From assembly GCA_019916065.1 (NCBI GenBank), contig CM034244.1:31217933-31281932 (forward strand): a stretch of DNA of 64,000 nucleotides. Direction: 5' to 3'. Within the stretch, counting starts at the first letter, position 1. Each line of letters starts with the position of its first letter. The position numbers and the translations under genes are program-made. Source of the stretch: Vitellaria paradoxa. Lineage: Eukaryota > Streptophyta > Magnoliopsida > Ericales > Sapotaceae. The notes under the pieces were generated by a model. The model was not told the origin of the DNA. It worked only from the letters and a program-made list of their open reading frames with translations, and ran no database searches. Below, in pieces: positions 12,883-24,326 of the stretch.

Positions 12883-13440
12883 TTAATAAGAAGATATCTT
12901 GATTGGTTGTTTTCCATCAGCACTTTCAATTTCAAAAATCTTTTCTTCAACTGATAAAATTTTACTTTGTGGCTCTTCATTCTGAAATTGATCTTCATCA
13001 TGAAATATATTTTTGTGTAATCCATTATCTAAATCTATATAAGTCGAAATTTGTAATATATTATTATCATACTTATTATATATTTGAGGCAAATTCTAAT
13101 CTAATTAAGGTTCATGATCTTCAACATAATCTTTTGAAGCTTCAACCATCTGTGGCTCTTCATAAAAAATTGGTGTTTTACTCCAATCAACAATTGAATC
13201 AGAAATCACAATTGAGGTGAATGGAAACTCTTTTGGTTGCAAAACTTTACTAAAATTAGGAATGTCTATCTTCAATCCCAATTCCCACTTATGGTTATCA
13301 ATCTCCACAGCATACTTTTCCCGCATGGGAAGATACTCAGGAACTAGTTCTCCAAAAGGATTGTCAAAATTTTTACCTAGAGTACCATCGTCTTCAGATT
13401 GAAAAGATAGCTGTGATCTTTACGTTTGACTCGTGCCGCC
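12883..13440 (-). pseudogene. gag remnant of the LTR element
   Basis: Minus-strand frames give two pieces: MREKYAVEIDNHKWELGL... (73 codons, 13326-13105) and MPQIYNKYDNNIL... (69 codons, 13092-12883), separated by a stop. The first piece, with a tryptophan and the run KIDIPNFSKVLQPKEF, resembles the start of gag of plant Ty3/gypsy chromoviruses, where a similar line introduces the capsid region. The capsid core, zinc knuckle and pol are absent. The second piece I do not recognise. Assignment to gypsy is moderately sure. Confidence 0.5.
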
Positions 13441-13568
13441 ATGATAGCCATCTGTTGCCCCAATCAAATGATGTCAGTCGCCCATAAACAGCTCTTAGAG
13501 ATGCATTTCGGCCACATTCTTTCCCACGAGGCATGATGCAGGTTCGTTAGCAGAACTTTGATACCAAT

Positions 13569-14358
13569 TGATGCAGGGGCGGAGATGATAGAGGGGGCGG
13601 ATTGAACACCTTCCGTACAAGCAATGAAATTTTGGAATAAGGTAAAACTCACAGTAGGCAGGCAACTATTGCTAGGGTCACAAAAATCACTTAGAATAAT
13701 AAGGATAAAATACTCAATTTAATTAATCATCAAAAGCTCCTACAATTCATAGGTTTAAAATACTTAAATAGAAACCCAAACTAAAAAATAAGAAACTAAA
13801 TAACATAAAATACGAAAATTAAATTATTTCCATAATTGTAATATTTTCAACTTGATATTTAAGCTAAATAAGGTGTCATTTGGTTTATTTTTTTATTTTC
13901 TGTTTTCTATTTTTATTTTTTATTTTTTGTTTTGAATGCATTTGTCATTTCACACTTTTGAAAACAAGGAAAACAATTAAAATGCATTTGGTCACTTGTG
14001 CTTTCAAAATTTATTTTAGAAAACAAAAAATGAGTTTACACATGAAATGAAAAACAACAAAAAGTTGTTTTAAGCGTTTTCAACCAAAAATAAAGAAAAT
14101 CTCAAAGTAAGAAAAATAGAGCATTTTCTGTTTCCTTGTTTTAGGATTTTTAAAACATCAAACACATAAAACAGAAAATAGAAAAGCAAACTAAATACCA
14201 CCTAAACTATTTTAAAAAGGTATTTAAAAATAAATAAATATTCTAAACTGATCCTAAATAAAGTAAAATTTATAGCTAAATATAATTTTTGATAAGCATC
14301 CAAAACAAAGTAGGAAACTTCCATAGTAAAATTTTATTACCGTCTTCATCCTACATCA
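13569..14358 (-). repeat. Right LTR (5' LTR in element sense), interrupted by a MITE
   Basis: 790 bp including the 331-bp MITE and its 3-bp duplication. Outside the insertion it aligns with the left LTR along its whole length, with scattered substitutions. Confidence 0.8.
13872..14202. mobile_element. Tourist-like (PIF/Harbinger) MITE inside the right LTR
   Basis: 331 bp with inverted ends GGTGTCATTTGGTTT and, reversed, GGTGGTATTTAGTTT, continuing through a shared TTTTCTGTTTT motif. It is flanked by TAA on both sides (13869-13871 and 14203-14205). The sister LTR has a single TAA at the matching point (12539-12541), so both the ends and the 3-bp duplication are confirmed by an internal empty site. 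Confidence 0.85.
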
Positions 14359-14726
14359 AACAAGTATTTAAGATGTGGAATGAGATAGGATGGGCTTGAA
14401 ATTCTATCTAATAAAATAAATGAATTTGGGACAATCACGAATAAGAAAAAAATAAATAAGTTTGGTAATAGTAATAGCTAATTAGATGGGTAACTGACTC
14501 TTTTACATCCCTACATACATGCATTTGGCTTTGAGCTTTCCAATAACAACTTTAAAAGGTTGTATTTTATGAATGAAAGAGATAAATTCTTCTATTGTCA
14601 TAAAAAAGAGGGAAAGTTTAAATGTAATTACGATTATGCACAATCATTGATTTTATGAGTTACATTACGAACTCCATTAAAGTGAAAAATTATAATTTTG
14701 CCATCACAATTGCACCACTGTACTAA

Positions 14727-14862
14727 GGTGGCATTTGGAGTTTCAAAAAAGGTTAAAAAAATTAAAAGTTGGTGTAAAATATGACATTTGACAAAATTTG
14801 ATTGAAAATAAGTTGGGGAAATTTTGAAATTTTTTGAAAAATTTGGAGCTCTAAATGGAGCT
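14727..14862. mobile_element. Short Tourist-like MITE, family B copy 1
   Basis: 136 bp, start GGTGGCATTTGGAGTTTC, end GGAGCTCTAAATGGAGCT, flanked by TAA at 14724-14726 and 14863-14865. The sequence after the first terminus (TTAAAAGTTGGTGTAAAA) is shared with the copies at 42556-42699 and, inverted, 23466-23619. Confidence 0.6.
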
Positions 14863-14865
14863 TAA

Positions 14866-17363
14866 GAGAGTTTACAAAAAGAATCCATGTCAATTAAGAA
14901 ATTGATCCTTCTAGCTAATTCATTACTTTGACCATTTTTTGGGCACGCATTGCTATGTAACATGTTTGCTTTTAACATTTGAAATATAATACATTCGTTT
15001 TATCGTTATTTTGGGGTTAAAATTCTGAAGCTATGTTCATTTGAAGTATTATGAAAGGAGGAGGTTAGATCAGTTATTCATATCATCCATTTTATTTGGT
15101 GTTTGGTTGTGTAAAAGTACTTCTGATATAAAGTTCAAAGTAAAATTTTTATTTCCAAAAATAGGGGATATACAATGCCATATGGTGATAATATTATATA
15201 TTGCCATATCCAACTTAATTTCTAACCAAGATCTTGTAATACTTTTTTTTGGTAAGAAAGATCTTATAATACTTGTTATTTTATTTTGGTCTTTTATTTG
15301 GTTTGGAATATTTTTTATTTTTGGACCTTAGATTTTGGATTTAGGTTAGTGACCTATTTTATTGTTGAGGTCAAGTTGAGCCCAAATTTAACATTATGGG
15401 CCTACAGGCTAATTATCTTTGTTGATTGTTTCTTTGGTCTCATTTTAGTCACGTAATGGATGTGACAGAATGATATTTGAGCACTAGGTTTCATTTCCCT
15501 TAGACCTTAGGTAGTAAAGCTAAGAATTTGTGATCAGTGTGACTTGTTTTAGTTTTTTCGTGAGTGGGATTGACTCGTAATAATTGTTATTTTAAGGTTA
15601 ACTTGGTGAGCTTGAATCAGGTGGATAACTATAATAATAGAATTTGAAATTGTAATAGTGTAACAGATACCTAATGTGAATTCAAACAACCATATCTAAA
15701 AATAAATATATGATGTACTTTTCAAGATCTTAGAATAAACTCCAAGTAACGTAAAAGTAGAACAAAACCAAGTAAACAGTCCACAAGAGACAAGAGATTG
15801 TTCAATAAGGAAACTTCTTTGAAATAAAGGAGAAAAATCTCGAATCTAAAAGTAGATGAGATAAATAGCTTCATTATAATCAAGGTTGCAAGGAACTCAC
15901 TAAGAGATTACAAGTGCACTCAATCAATTATTCAATTCATCTATTTGTGCTAGATTCCTCTTACTTTGATTGCTAGACCACCGCAATACACCTTTACTAA
16001 GAAGTTTTTCCCACTCCAACTACTATCAAAGTACTTTCCCAACCTAGAAAGCAAATCTAGATCTGGGATTTCCAATCTTCAAGTTGTTCGCCAAATAAAT
16101 CTTAATGAGAGGTTGAAATAACCAAGATGGGTGTTACCTCTCGTGTATTTTTTTCTCACAAGTAATGATTGGTTTTTGGTTTAGGAAAATGCTATGAGGT
16201 CAAAAGAATGTTTTCCAATATTTAAAGTGAATGGGTTGGGTCGTGGTATAGAAATAGGCGGTCCAAAATTCTGTAACCTTCACGGATAGGCTGCTGGTGC
16301 GAGCTGCTCACGGTCTACTCGCAAGGCTTACTAGAATTTCATGCTCCTGTTCTAGTAGGCTTCACGGGCAAGTCGCGGCCATAACCAGGATACGAGCTGC
16401 TTGCAAGGCTTATAGGATTTTTCATCCAAATATATCTGGTTTCTTTCATAATCTCATTGGCTGATTTTAGACTAGTCATTGGTGTAGTCTACCTATGATT
16501 GGAGCACAATCATGTATTCTTCAACCTAGCTAATTACTAAATCTTCCATCAACTTCATCTTCTTCAAACATCATCAATGACAAATAGAAGTGTTCAAATC
16601 CTTTTTGGCTAATATTTACACATTTTTCTTGAGAGCACATCTACAATTATAGGATTGTGACATTCTAAAAATATGATTACCAATAAAAAAAGCTTGCTTG
16701 AGAATTGATAATAAAATAAAACCCATAGAAACACTAACAATCATCATTTTTACCAATTCTGAGTCAAGGCTTGTCCTAACCCAAAGAAATAAATAATGAA
16801 TGTCACAATTTCATCTCATTGAAAAAAGTTTAAATGAATGATGATTAATTGAATCTACTACCTGTAAACACTTCCATAGAGACCAAACTCAAGCTCAAGA
16901 CACAAAAATATTCAAGATAATATTCAACATAATCAACAGATTCAACAATTTGATTATCCTGGTAAACATATTCTCTTCCCCAACAGAGTATATCATCAAC
17001 ATTCATTTAACATAAGATATTATTCAAGTCATCAATATATGACATCCATTTAACAGAACATCATTTGACAAAATATTTCCTTCAATATTTAATTTATTAT
17101 TTAACAATATTTTCTGTCCATTTTTTTAGAGGAATTGACAAATAAAAAGTCAATAACAAAAATATCTAAAATTGTCAAAAACTAAAATCCAAAACTAAAA
17201 ACTAAAAATCATCACTAAACCAGTCAGTGCAAAAATCTAATATCTAGAAGTATGAACCAAAAATAGCAACCCAGACCAAAAACTAACGACGAGGATCACG
17301 TGTGTGCATTTCAATGGAATGAAACTTTCCACATAGATCTCGCACTTCAAGTTGCATAGACTT
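14866..17363. other. Non-coding DNA with a GC-richer patch
   Basis: No gene seen. A GC-richer patch at about 16240-16420 contains two related stretches (GCGAGCTGCTCACGG and ACGAGCTGCTTGCAAGG) with AAGGCTTAC/AAGGCTTAT. It is probably retroelement-derived but I cannot assign it. Confidence 0.45.
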
Positions 17364-17535
17364 TGTAATGACTCACATCTATACAATATTGTCTGCTTTG
17401 GACTTGGTTAGGTGTTTCTCAATGGGTCACCCGTCCTAGTACTACTATTACTTAAACACATTTAACTCTAGAGTTTTTACTGAATCTAGTGCATTCACGG
17501 CTTTAAAACATATTATACTTTGTAGATGTTGAATA
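17364..17535. mobile_element. Cassandra-type TRIM LTR relic containing a 5S rRNA-derived segment
   Basis: Begins TGTAATGACTCACATC, a usual LTR start. An ACAATATTGTCTGCTTTGG motif follows, and then a segment that aligns without gaps to the complement of plant 5S rRNA. Cassandra elements are the known plant TRIMs with 5S sequence in their LTRs. No second LTR was found nearby, so this is a solo LTR or fragment; the right end is estimated. Confidence 0.6.
17425..17515 (-). pseudogene. Degenerate 5S rRNA-derived sequence
   Basis: The first 22 bases on the plus strand (GGTCACCCGTCCTAGTACTAC and on) match the complement of the 3' half of plant 5S rRNA with one change. The rest (TTTAACTCTAGAGTTTTTAC, then AGTGCATTCACGG) still aligns in register. 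Most differences are C-to-T or G-to-A, as expected for decay of methylated cytosines. The box C side is well kept while the box A side is altered, so it is not a working 5S gene. Confidence 0.65.
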
Positions 17536-18474
17536 ATACATATACGCTACTTTCTTTTTCTACCCAAGCGATATGAGAGAGAAGACATTGTTTCTATACT
17601 TTACCCCCTGCTTCAAGCTCTCACAGGCAAAATCCCTCACAAGCATATGTCTTTCACAATCCCTCACAGAATTAACCTGATCATCTACTATATTTAGAAC
17701 TATTTGAGCCCCATTTTTGAAATCCTCAAAGGCAGTCACCAATTCATCCATATTGGAAGAGCATTGTTGGGCAGCCTTAGAAACTAGACTAAGATGTTCA
17801 AGAATAAAGAAAGCTATCATTTTAAAGCTAAACAAAATTAGTTGAATGAAGATTGATGCTTCCTTAGAAGTAATAATTTATCTCGATGATCACTATGAAA
17901 GATTTGAAAAAGGGCTTAAATTAGTAGCGATTGTCTTTGCTAAAGCGATTGTCTTTGCTAAAGATGCCAGAGATGAAGCTAATTATAGAAAATACGAATG
18001 AAACAACTTAGCACAATATAGAGAATATGATAGAAAGCTAAAAAAAACTAAACCATCACGGAAGCACAATAGACCAACTAAGAATATGTCAAAAGAAAAA
18101 GAGTAAATTTTTTAAGACGGGCTATGAACAACTTTAACTTTATCCAGTATACGACAGAGCCCACGTATAAGAATTAGCTTTAACAAAAAGAGGTTTCATA
18201 ATTATTGTATTATTGTTGTTTTTTCATTTTTTTATCTTATCTTTTTCTCTATCTTTAATGAATTAAGTTTCTGTTCTAGAGTTTGAAAGTTGAACTTTAA
18301 GTCTTTAAATAGGTTTAATTTTGTAAGACAAAAGTATCGAAAAAAATCTGAGCTTTCTCTTCTTTCTTTATAAGTCATCTTTCTGTAATATTTTCTTTAT
18401 GTAATATCAGTTCTTTAATAAAAATTTGAATGTTTAAAAAATATATGAGTAATGTTTGAATGTTCTAGTATTAT
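17536..18474. other. AT-rich non-coding DNA
   Basis: Contains a 91-codon minus-strand ORF (17560-17835) of no recognised family and a short tandem duplication of GCGATTGTCTTTGCTAAA near 17927-17960. No gene is supported. Confidence 0.45.
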
Positions 18475-18477
18475 TTA

Positions 18478-18966
18478 GGCACTGTTTGGTTTGCTAAAAA
18501 CTAACAAAAATTTTTGAAAATCTCTGAAAATTTTAAAAAAACTCTAACATATTTTGGCCACCTCGTACTTCATAAAATCTCTATAAATTTCTATACATAT
18601 TTACATAGACCAACAAATTTTTACAAACTCCAACAACTTTTTCACAAACCCTAATAACTTTTCAATAAATTTTAACAAATCTGACATAAATATGTGGGAA
18701 GGGACCAAAAAAAACCGTTCTTACGGTTTCTTTCTCTAACTTTTTCTCACAGAAGTCAAAAAATTTAGTAACGTTCAAAAAATTCTAATATAAATTCGTA
18801 GGAACGAACCCAAAGAACCGTTTCCATGGTTTTTCTGTCTAACTTTTTAGCACAAAAATTCAAAAGTTATACTATTCATCTCCAGAAAACGTGATTTGAA
18901 TTAGAAATGCCAAAAATTATCCCAAACCACATTTTTTCTTATTTTTTTACTACTCCAAATGCTACT
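18478..18966. mobile_element. Tourist-like MITE candidate with internal duplication
   Basis: Ends GGCACTGTTTGG and, reversed, AGTAGCATTTGG, flanked by TTA at 18475-18477 and 18967-18969. Two related internal blocks carrying AACCGTTCTTACGG and AACCGTTTCCATGG, each followed by a CTAACTTTTT motif, lie about 115 bp apart. Confidence 0.45.
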
Positions 18967-19296
18967 TTAGTATAATTTCTGAAATTTCCGAGTATTTCAT
19001 CAACTAGTCTCAAAGCCCAGTGACCTAGAGGGCATAATTATAAATTTATTATCTCATGAAGATATATTTTCTAAATAATAGAAACTCATAAGGCTATTGT
19101 GTAAATATTCTTGTAGTCTAGGGTGGTATTTTGTTATTATATAAACTTGTGGGGCTACAAAGAGTGTAGGGTAACTAGGTAAAATGTTTAAGGGGTGTAA
19201 GTATAATTGATCCTGTGAATATTTGTTATATTTGTTATAAATAACAAATATTTACAAAAAGTATTTTAGCACAATGCTCCTACTTCGGGTATTATG

Positions 19297-19616
19297 TAGA
19301 GCTGACCATGGTCCCAAGCCCAATTGGCTCAATCAATCTAACCTTATTTATGAGATAGGCTTGGATATAAATTTAGACCCAAATTATTTCGTAGGCACGG
19401 CTTACGTTTATCTGTTTATGTCCAAATCCAACTGATTAGCGCATTATAGATTTATATTGGACTAGTGAATGAGTTTGGACTTACATATTTATCCTAGAGT
19501 CATATTTGAAATTTTACTAAGGTCTGAAGTACTGGGCTAGCCTAGGCTCTAATAGAATATATGTCTCGAATGAACCTAACCTTAGCCAAATCTAAACCCG
19601 AATTTGATCAGTTCTA
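19297..19616. mobile_element. Possible hAT-type MITE
   Basis: Inverted ends TAGAGCTGACCA and, reversed, TAGAACTGATCA (10 of 12). The interior is made of CCCAAGCCCAA / AACCCGAATT-like text typical of a dispersed plant repeat. I do not see a convincing 8-bp target duplication. Confidence 0.3.
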
Positions 19617-19629
19617 CCTCAATGTTAAG

Positions 19630-19655
19630 ATATATATATATATATATATATATAT
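19630..19655. repeat. (TA)n microsatellite
   Basis: Pure alternating TA over about 26 bases, just right of the possible hAT MITE. Confidence 0.9.
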
Positions 19656-20202
19656 TGTATTCTAGCTATAATCTATTATTATAGTAAATATTATTTATCA
19701 CTATAGCCCTTTCTATATTATGTTTATTATATTAAATTATTGTTCTAATAGTAATCAAAATAAGTTATATTAAGAATTTGAAATTGTACCTTAACTCCAA
19801 TATTATCATTATTTAATCTAATTTAATAAATAATAGCAAACATGTAATTAATTATTTTATACATTTCATTATAATTTATTATAATATTTGGGCTATGACT
19901 TTATGGATGGAATTATGCGCTTAACATACTTAAATTTTGCACATACTTAAATTTTGAAATGAAGGTATCTACACTTGGTTGAAAATGAGATAAAAAAAAA
20001 ATTATACACACACATACACACTAGAATATCGCATAAATAACTTGGGAAATAAACGAATATTTTTTAAATTATAATAACAAATATTATGTTAAATTACAAT
20101 TAAAAAGTTAAAAAATATTATAACAACATTGTATTAAATTATAATTAAATGTGTAAAATAATGTTAAAATAATTAATTTGACACTAAAACATTGACTACT
20201 AC

Positions 20203-20760
20203 CAAGGGCGGAGTTAGAAATTTTGTTGAGTGGGGGCAAAATTACTCAAAAGTAAACATTACAAATTTCTTAAATAACAACCAAAAGAAAACTAAAAAAC
20301 TATTATGTACTTTCAAAATATAGACTATAATTCCAAGTGATCCTTACGATTTTTCATCTCTTGTGGAAAAAAAGTTAAAAATAAAAATCTCTAATTTTTT
20401 AATTAAAAAATTTAAACTCTAATTCAAATACATATCAATAAAATTTTGAACCTAAATAAATAAATCAACAATTCTTCAAATAACATAATAGACAATAGTT
20501 CATAATATCATAATAGTTCATATTATTAAATTAAATATGAATAATATGTGCAACAAAATAAAGAATTAAAATATTGAATTACAATCAAATCATGATTTAA
20601 ACAGAAAATAATTTAAACACAAAATGCCTTAGTTAATTTTGGAAGAAATGAAATTGTAGCTTCCAAACTCGTATAAAATTTTATTAATAAACCTTTATAA
20701 TCGAACTAACTAATTTTGAGTTAGATAGTCTAATAGGCCTTCCCCCCCCCCCCCCTCTTC
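20203..20760. mobile_element. Truncated hAT-like element end
   Basis: Begins CAAGGGCGGAGTTAGAAATTTTG followed by a GTGGGGGCAAAATTA motif, which resembles the left end of the element at 34396-34926. The matching right end is not found; a C14 run (20742-20755) lies near where the similarity fades. Confidence 0.3.
20742..20755 (+). repeat. Poly-C tract (C14)
   Basis: Uninterrupted cytosine run in AT-rich surroundings. Confidence 0.9.
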
Positions 20761-21030
20761 TCCTTATTACGATGAAGGCATGCATGCATCATGGACCAAT
20801 AAAACAACTCCGTTTTGTTTACACCTCTGTGTGCATATATGATGAGTTTTGAAAGGATAGAGATAATTTGGCAAGAAGTATTAATAGTGGAAGCAATATG
20901 AGGACTCTAGCAGTAACTAGGGTTTCAAATGAGGCAATTGGAGGGGCCTATTACTAGAGAAAAAACCAAAAGAATATACAATACGGTTGTGCGTTATGAG
21001 TCGATTTTTGATAAGAAAATGACACATTAA

Positions 21031-22001
21031 GGTCCTGTTTGAAAATATTTTCGTTTTCCGTTTTTATATTTATATTTTTAAAATTTTGTAAACTCGCAAC
21101 AGAAACATGTTTGATAAACCTGTTTATATTTTTTTGTTTCTAAAAAAAATGAAAACATAAACAGAAAAATGTAAACAGAAAAAATGTGTTTTCACTCTAG
21201 TTTTCATTTCTGTTGCCAATATTTTGTTAATTTTAAAATTTTGTCTATTTTTGTTACGTTGCATAAAAATAAATTATTTTATTCAAATATTTTATTAAAA
21301 TAAGTTATTTTAATAAATAATATAATTAAATTCAATAAATTAAATTAATTATATAAATTAATATAAATTATTTTTAATAAATAATAAAACTAAATTAATA
21401 AATTTAATTTAATTTAGTAATTAATTATTGCTAAATTATCTGAAATAAATATCATAATTAATTTATTTAATTTAATAATTAAATTAATTTATATAAAATA
21501 ATTAATAATAAATAATTAAATTACATTAACTTTTAATTTAATTTAATTTAATAATTATTATTAAATTATTTTAATAAATAACTAAATGAATTTAATTAAT
21601 TTAAAAATAAATAATTTAACTTAATAACTAATCTAATTTAATTATTTGTTTAATATGAAATATATTTTATTAAATTATTTCTATAAATAATATATTTTAA
21701 TATATTTTATATTTATTGAATTAAATGATTTTAATAAATAATTCACTGTATTAATTTAATTAATTATATTAATTAAATTGAATTAATATAAAATATATTT
21801 TATTAAGTTCTATTAATTTTTTAAAACTAATAAAATTAAATATTTTTTAAAATAAAAAATTAATAATTATAAACAAACTTGAATTTTCAAACGCAGTTTC
21901 AGTTTTCATTTCAGAAAAAATAAACGACAACAGAAAATAAAAAATAAAAAACGACAACAGAAAAATAATAAAAAAAAAATGACAACATTACCAAACGGAC
22001 C
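21031..22001. mobile_element. Large AT-rich Tourist-like element, family C copy 1
   Basis: 971 bp, ends GGTCCTGTTTG and, reversed, GGTCCGTTTGG, flanked by TAA at 21028-21030 and 22002-22004. Subterminal ACAGAAAAA tracts occur at both ends. The middle is almost only A and T (TTAATTTAATT variants). No ORF. A truncated relative lies at 36986-37580. Confidence 0.65.
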
Positions 22002-22004
22002 TAA

Positions 22005-22880
22005 TGCACTCACATTTTCTACCTAATGAATGGTGACTATGTAAACTTCCGTTGTGGTCCACGCGGCTCCCACGTTATAGGTTCCTGTGGGATCGAGTCA
22101 CGTCAGCCCTCGTTCATTGCATACCCAATCAGTCATTATTGTGCTTGTTTGGTGACCAAGGCTTCGTTTGCTTATAAAAAAAAATTAGATGTTTTTTTTT
22201 TTTTTTGTGCCATTGCATGTCTTTTTTATTAAATAAATTTTTTTTAAAAAAGGTAAATTTTTATCATATTAACCGTATTCATAAAAATAAATAAAAAAAT
22301 TCACATCTATTTAGTTAAAAATTATCCACTTGAACAAAAAAAAAAGTAATAAAAAATTAATTTTTTTATTTTTTCTACGAACATGGATTTTTAAGTATTT
22401 TTTTTAGAATGCGATTAATATGAATAAAAGGTATAACTTTTAGAAAAAATAAATTTTGATGAAAAAAGTCATATAACACAGAAAAATAATTACAAGAAAA
22501 AGCTAATTTTTTTTTTTTTTTTTTGTAATCAAACGAAACCAAAGTCATACAATTCTTTATTTAGAAAGTGTTGAGTTGCATTTCAATATTTGAATATTTG
22601 AATTCGAATTTTAGTTAAATTATCGAATTGATTTGATTAAAAAAAATGCATAGGTCACCTTTTATTTATTTTTTGGCTACTTGAACGAGTAAAATAAACT
22701 GTTTTCTAATTAAATTGATCGATAAATCTAATAAATATTTTTTTTTATTTTTAATGTAAATATTCTCGCATAATTTAATTTTTAACGGTTAACAAATTTT
22801 ATTTTAACAATCAAAACTTAATCAATAAAAAAAATTAATATATAAACAAAAATTAAAATATGTAAAACACTTGCACAAAT
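22005..22880. other. Non-coding DNA with a GC-richer patch at the left
   Basis: 22021-22170 is GC-richer, with a TCACGTCA motif near 22098, then the sequence becomes poly-A/T. A 68-codon frame here has no recognisable similarity. No gene called. Confidence 0.4.
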
Positions 22881-23060
22881 AAAGAATTGGCACGGTAACC
22901 AATTACACCTACTTCAAAAGAAGGAGAGTCCCAAGTTCAATTTGTAGCATCATCAGATCTCAAATACTTTTAAAGGCTTATACGTAGGCCACGTCAGTAT
23001 GAACTCTAACGGTGCGTCTCACGCTTGTCAGCCAACCAATACCCAAATTCAATTCAAGAT
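22881..23060 (+). mobile_element. Weak tRNA-derived SINE candidate
   Basis: A box A-like TGGCACGGTAA (22888-22898) and a box B-like AAGTTCAATTT (22933-22943) are 45 bases apart. The part that follows ends in a GC-richer stretch up to about 23035. No target duplication found. Confidence 0.22.
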
Positions 23061-23465
23061 CGACTTGGAGTATCGAAAAATATCAAAAAGATTTGAAAAA
23101 ATTTTAAGAATTTTATATTTTTCCACAAGATAATTTTTACCATAAACTACGTGAATCTCCGTAAATTTTTATAAATTTATATATACCTGTAAATTTAAAC
23201 AAATATTTTATAATAATATGTTTGCAAATCTAATAATAGTTTTACAAATTTCAAAAAATTAAAATTTAGCAAAAAAGTTAAAAAAAAACTTCCGTAAAAA
23301 TTCGTTCGAACTGAATTATTCTTCTCTATTTTTGTGGTTTACATTTCAAACGACAAAAGATAACCAAAAAAATCACATTTTATCTCAATTTTTATAACTC
23401 TCAACAACCCCTTAATGGGTAAACTTTTAACTTGCAATCAAATTTTCTGTCACTACAAGCTTAAG

Positions 23466-23619
23466 ATCCGTTTAGAACTCTAATACTCTAAAAAATTTTA
23501 AAAATTTCTTCGAAATACTCTAAAAAATTTTAAAAATTTCAAACTTCCTTCCAATTAAAGTTTGCTATATATAACTTTTGACACTTTTTTTTTTTAAACT
23601 TTTTTTGAAACTCCAAATG
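23466..23619. mobile_element. Short Tourist-like MITE, family B copy 2 (inverted)
   Basis: The right end, reversed, reads GATGTCATTTGGAGTTTC, nearly the same as the start of the copy at 14727. The left end is AGATCCGTTTAGAACTC. The flanks fit a TWA target. An internal CTCTAAAAAATTTTAAAAAT segment is repeated in tandem. Confidence 0.5.
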
Positions 23620-24326
23620 ACATCTTATTTTTTATTTTGTTGTAAGTGTATCTTCATGATAATTTATATTAAATATATTTACAATATATATTTAAATATT
23701 TTTTTATTGTCTTTTAATCTTATAATTTTCAAAACTCGACGCCGTAGCACTTTTGCTCTTGCTCTCATTCTCGCTCTACTTTTGAATGTTGTGACATGAG
23801 CTCGTGTTCATGACGTTCTAACACTTAATCAAGTAAGCAAGTAAAATGAAAAGAGAAATTACAAAAAAGAACGAGTGATGAATTAACAGCATTCGCTTCT
23901 ACGTGTAGGAGAGGATGTCGGACTGCGACTACAGCTGAAGAAACACTGCTATCGATAAAGACTAACCCTAGACCTACATAATGTAGAAAATTGATAAGAC
24001 AGAGTCCCAAGACTTCATGAAAACATTAAATACCCAATTTATATATACCAAATTTGTGATTTACTTTTTAGCCTATACTCAAAATAAGGGATAACCATGC
24101 ATGCTGCCTAATTTGCGAGCGCAATTTGCTCTCATTAGTGATGTTGGTATAAAAATAAATAAATAAATAGACTAAACACAATCACAGAACTTTCCGACCT
24201 CATCTATTCTGTTATCGATCTCATCTTCATTTTTCCTCCACCATGGGGAAGCTTTTAAAATGGAGAATTAATGTTCTAATTTAATCTCAACTAAATGGTA
24301 ACAATATAATTAAATTGGTTCATTAT
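23620..24326. other. Non-coding DNA
   Basis: AT-rich with a 61-codon minus-strand frame (23825-24010) that I do not recognise. No terminal repeats seen. Confidence 0.45.

Larger units (their letters stand above)
12231..14358 (-). mobile_element. Non-autonomous LTR retrotransposon (deletion derivative) with gag remnant
   Basis: Two long direct repeats, 12231-12693 and 13569-14358, start TGATGCA and end ACATCA/GCATCA, the TG...CA form of LTRs. Read on the minus strand, the right LTR is followed by TGGTATCAAAG (complement of 13557-13567), a primer-binding site of the tRNA-Met kind. A purine tract (complement of 12694-12708) precedes the left LTR. The flanks are AACAT (12226-12230) and AACAA (14359-14363), a near 5-bp target duplication. 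The internal part is only about 875 bp and codes for broken gag-like sequence, so integrase and reverse transcriptase are missing. Confidence 0.75.

Noticed and set aside
13105..13326. A host gene for the 73-codon minus ORF
   Set aside because: It lies between two LTRs with a primer site and purine tract, so it belongs to the retroelement.
15041..15331. 96-codon plus-strand ORF, rich in hydrophobic residues
   Set aside because: Hydrophobic bias comes from T-rich codons; no signal, repeats or family resemblance.
17425..17515. A functional 5S rRNA gene
   Set aside because: The A-box half is heavily altered and the sequence lies inside an LTR-like unit.
17560..17835. 91-codon minus-strand ORF as a gene
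   Set aside because: No recognisable domain, no conserved neighbours and AT-driven composition; chance frame is the simpler reading.
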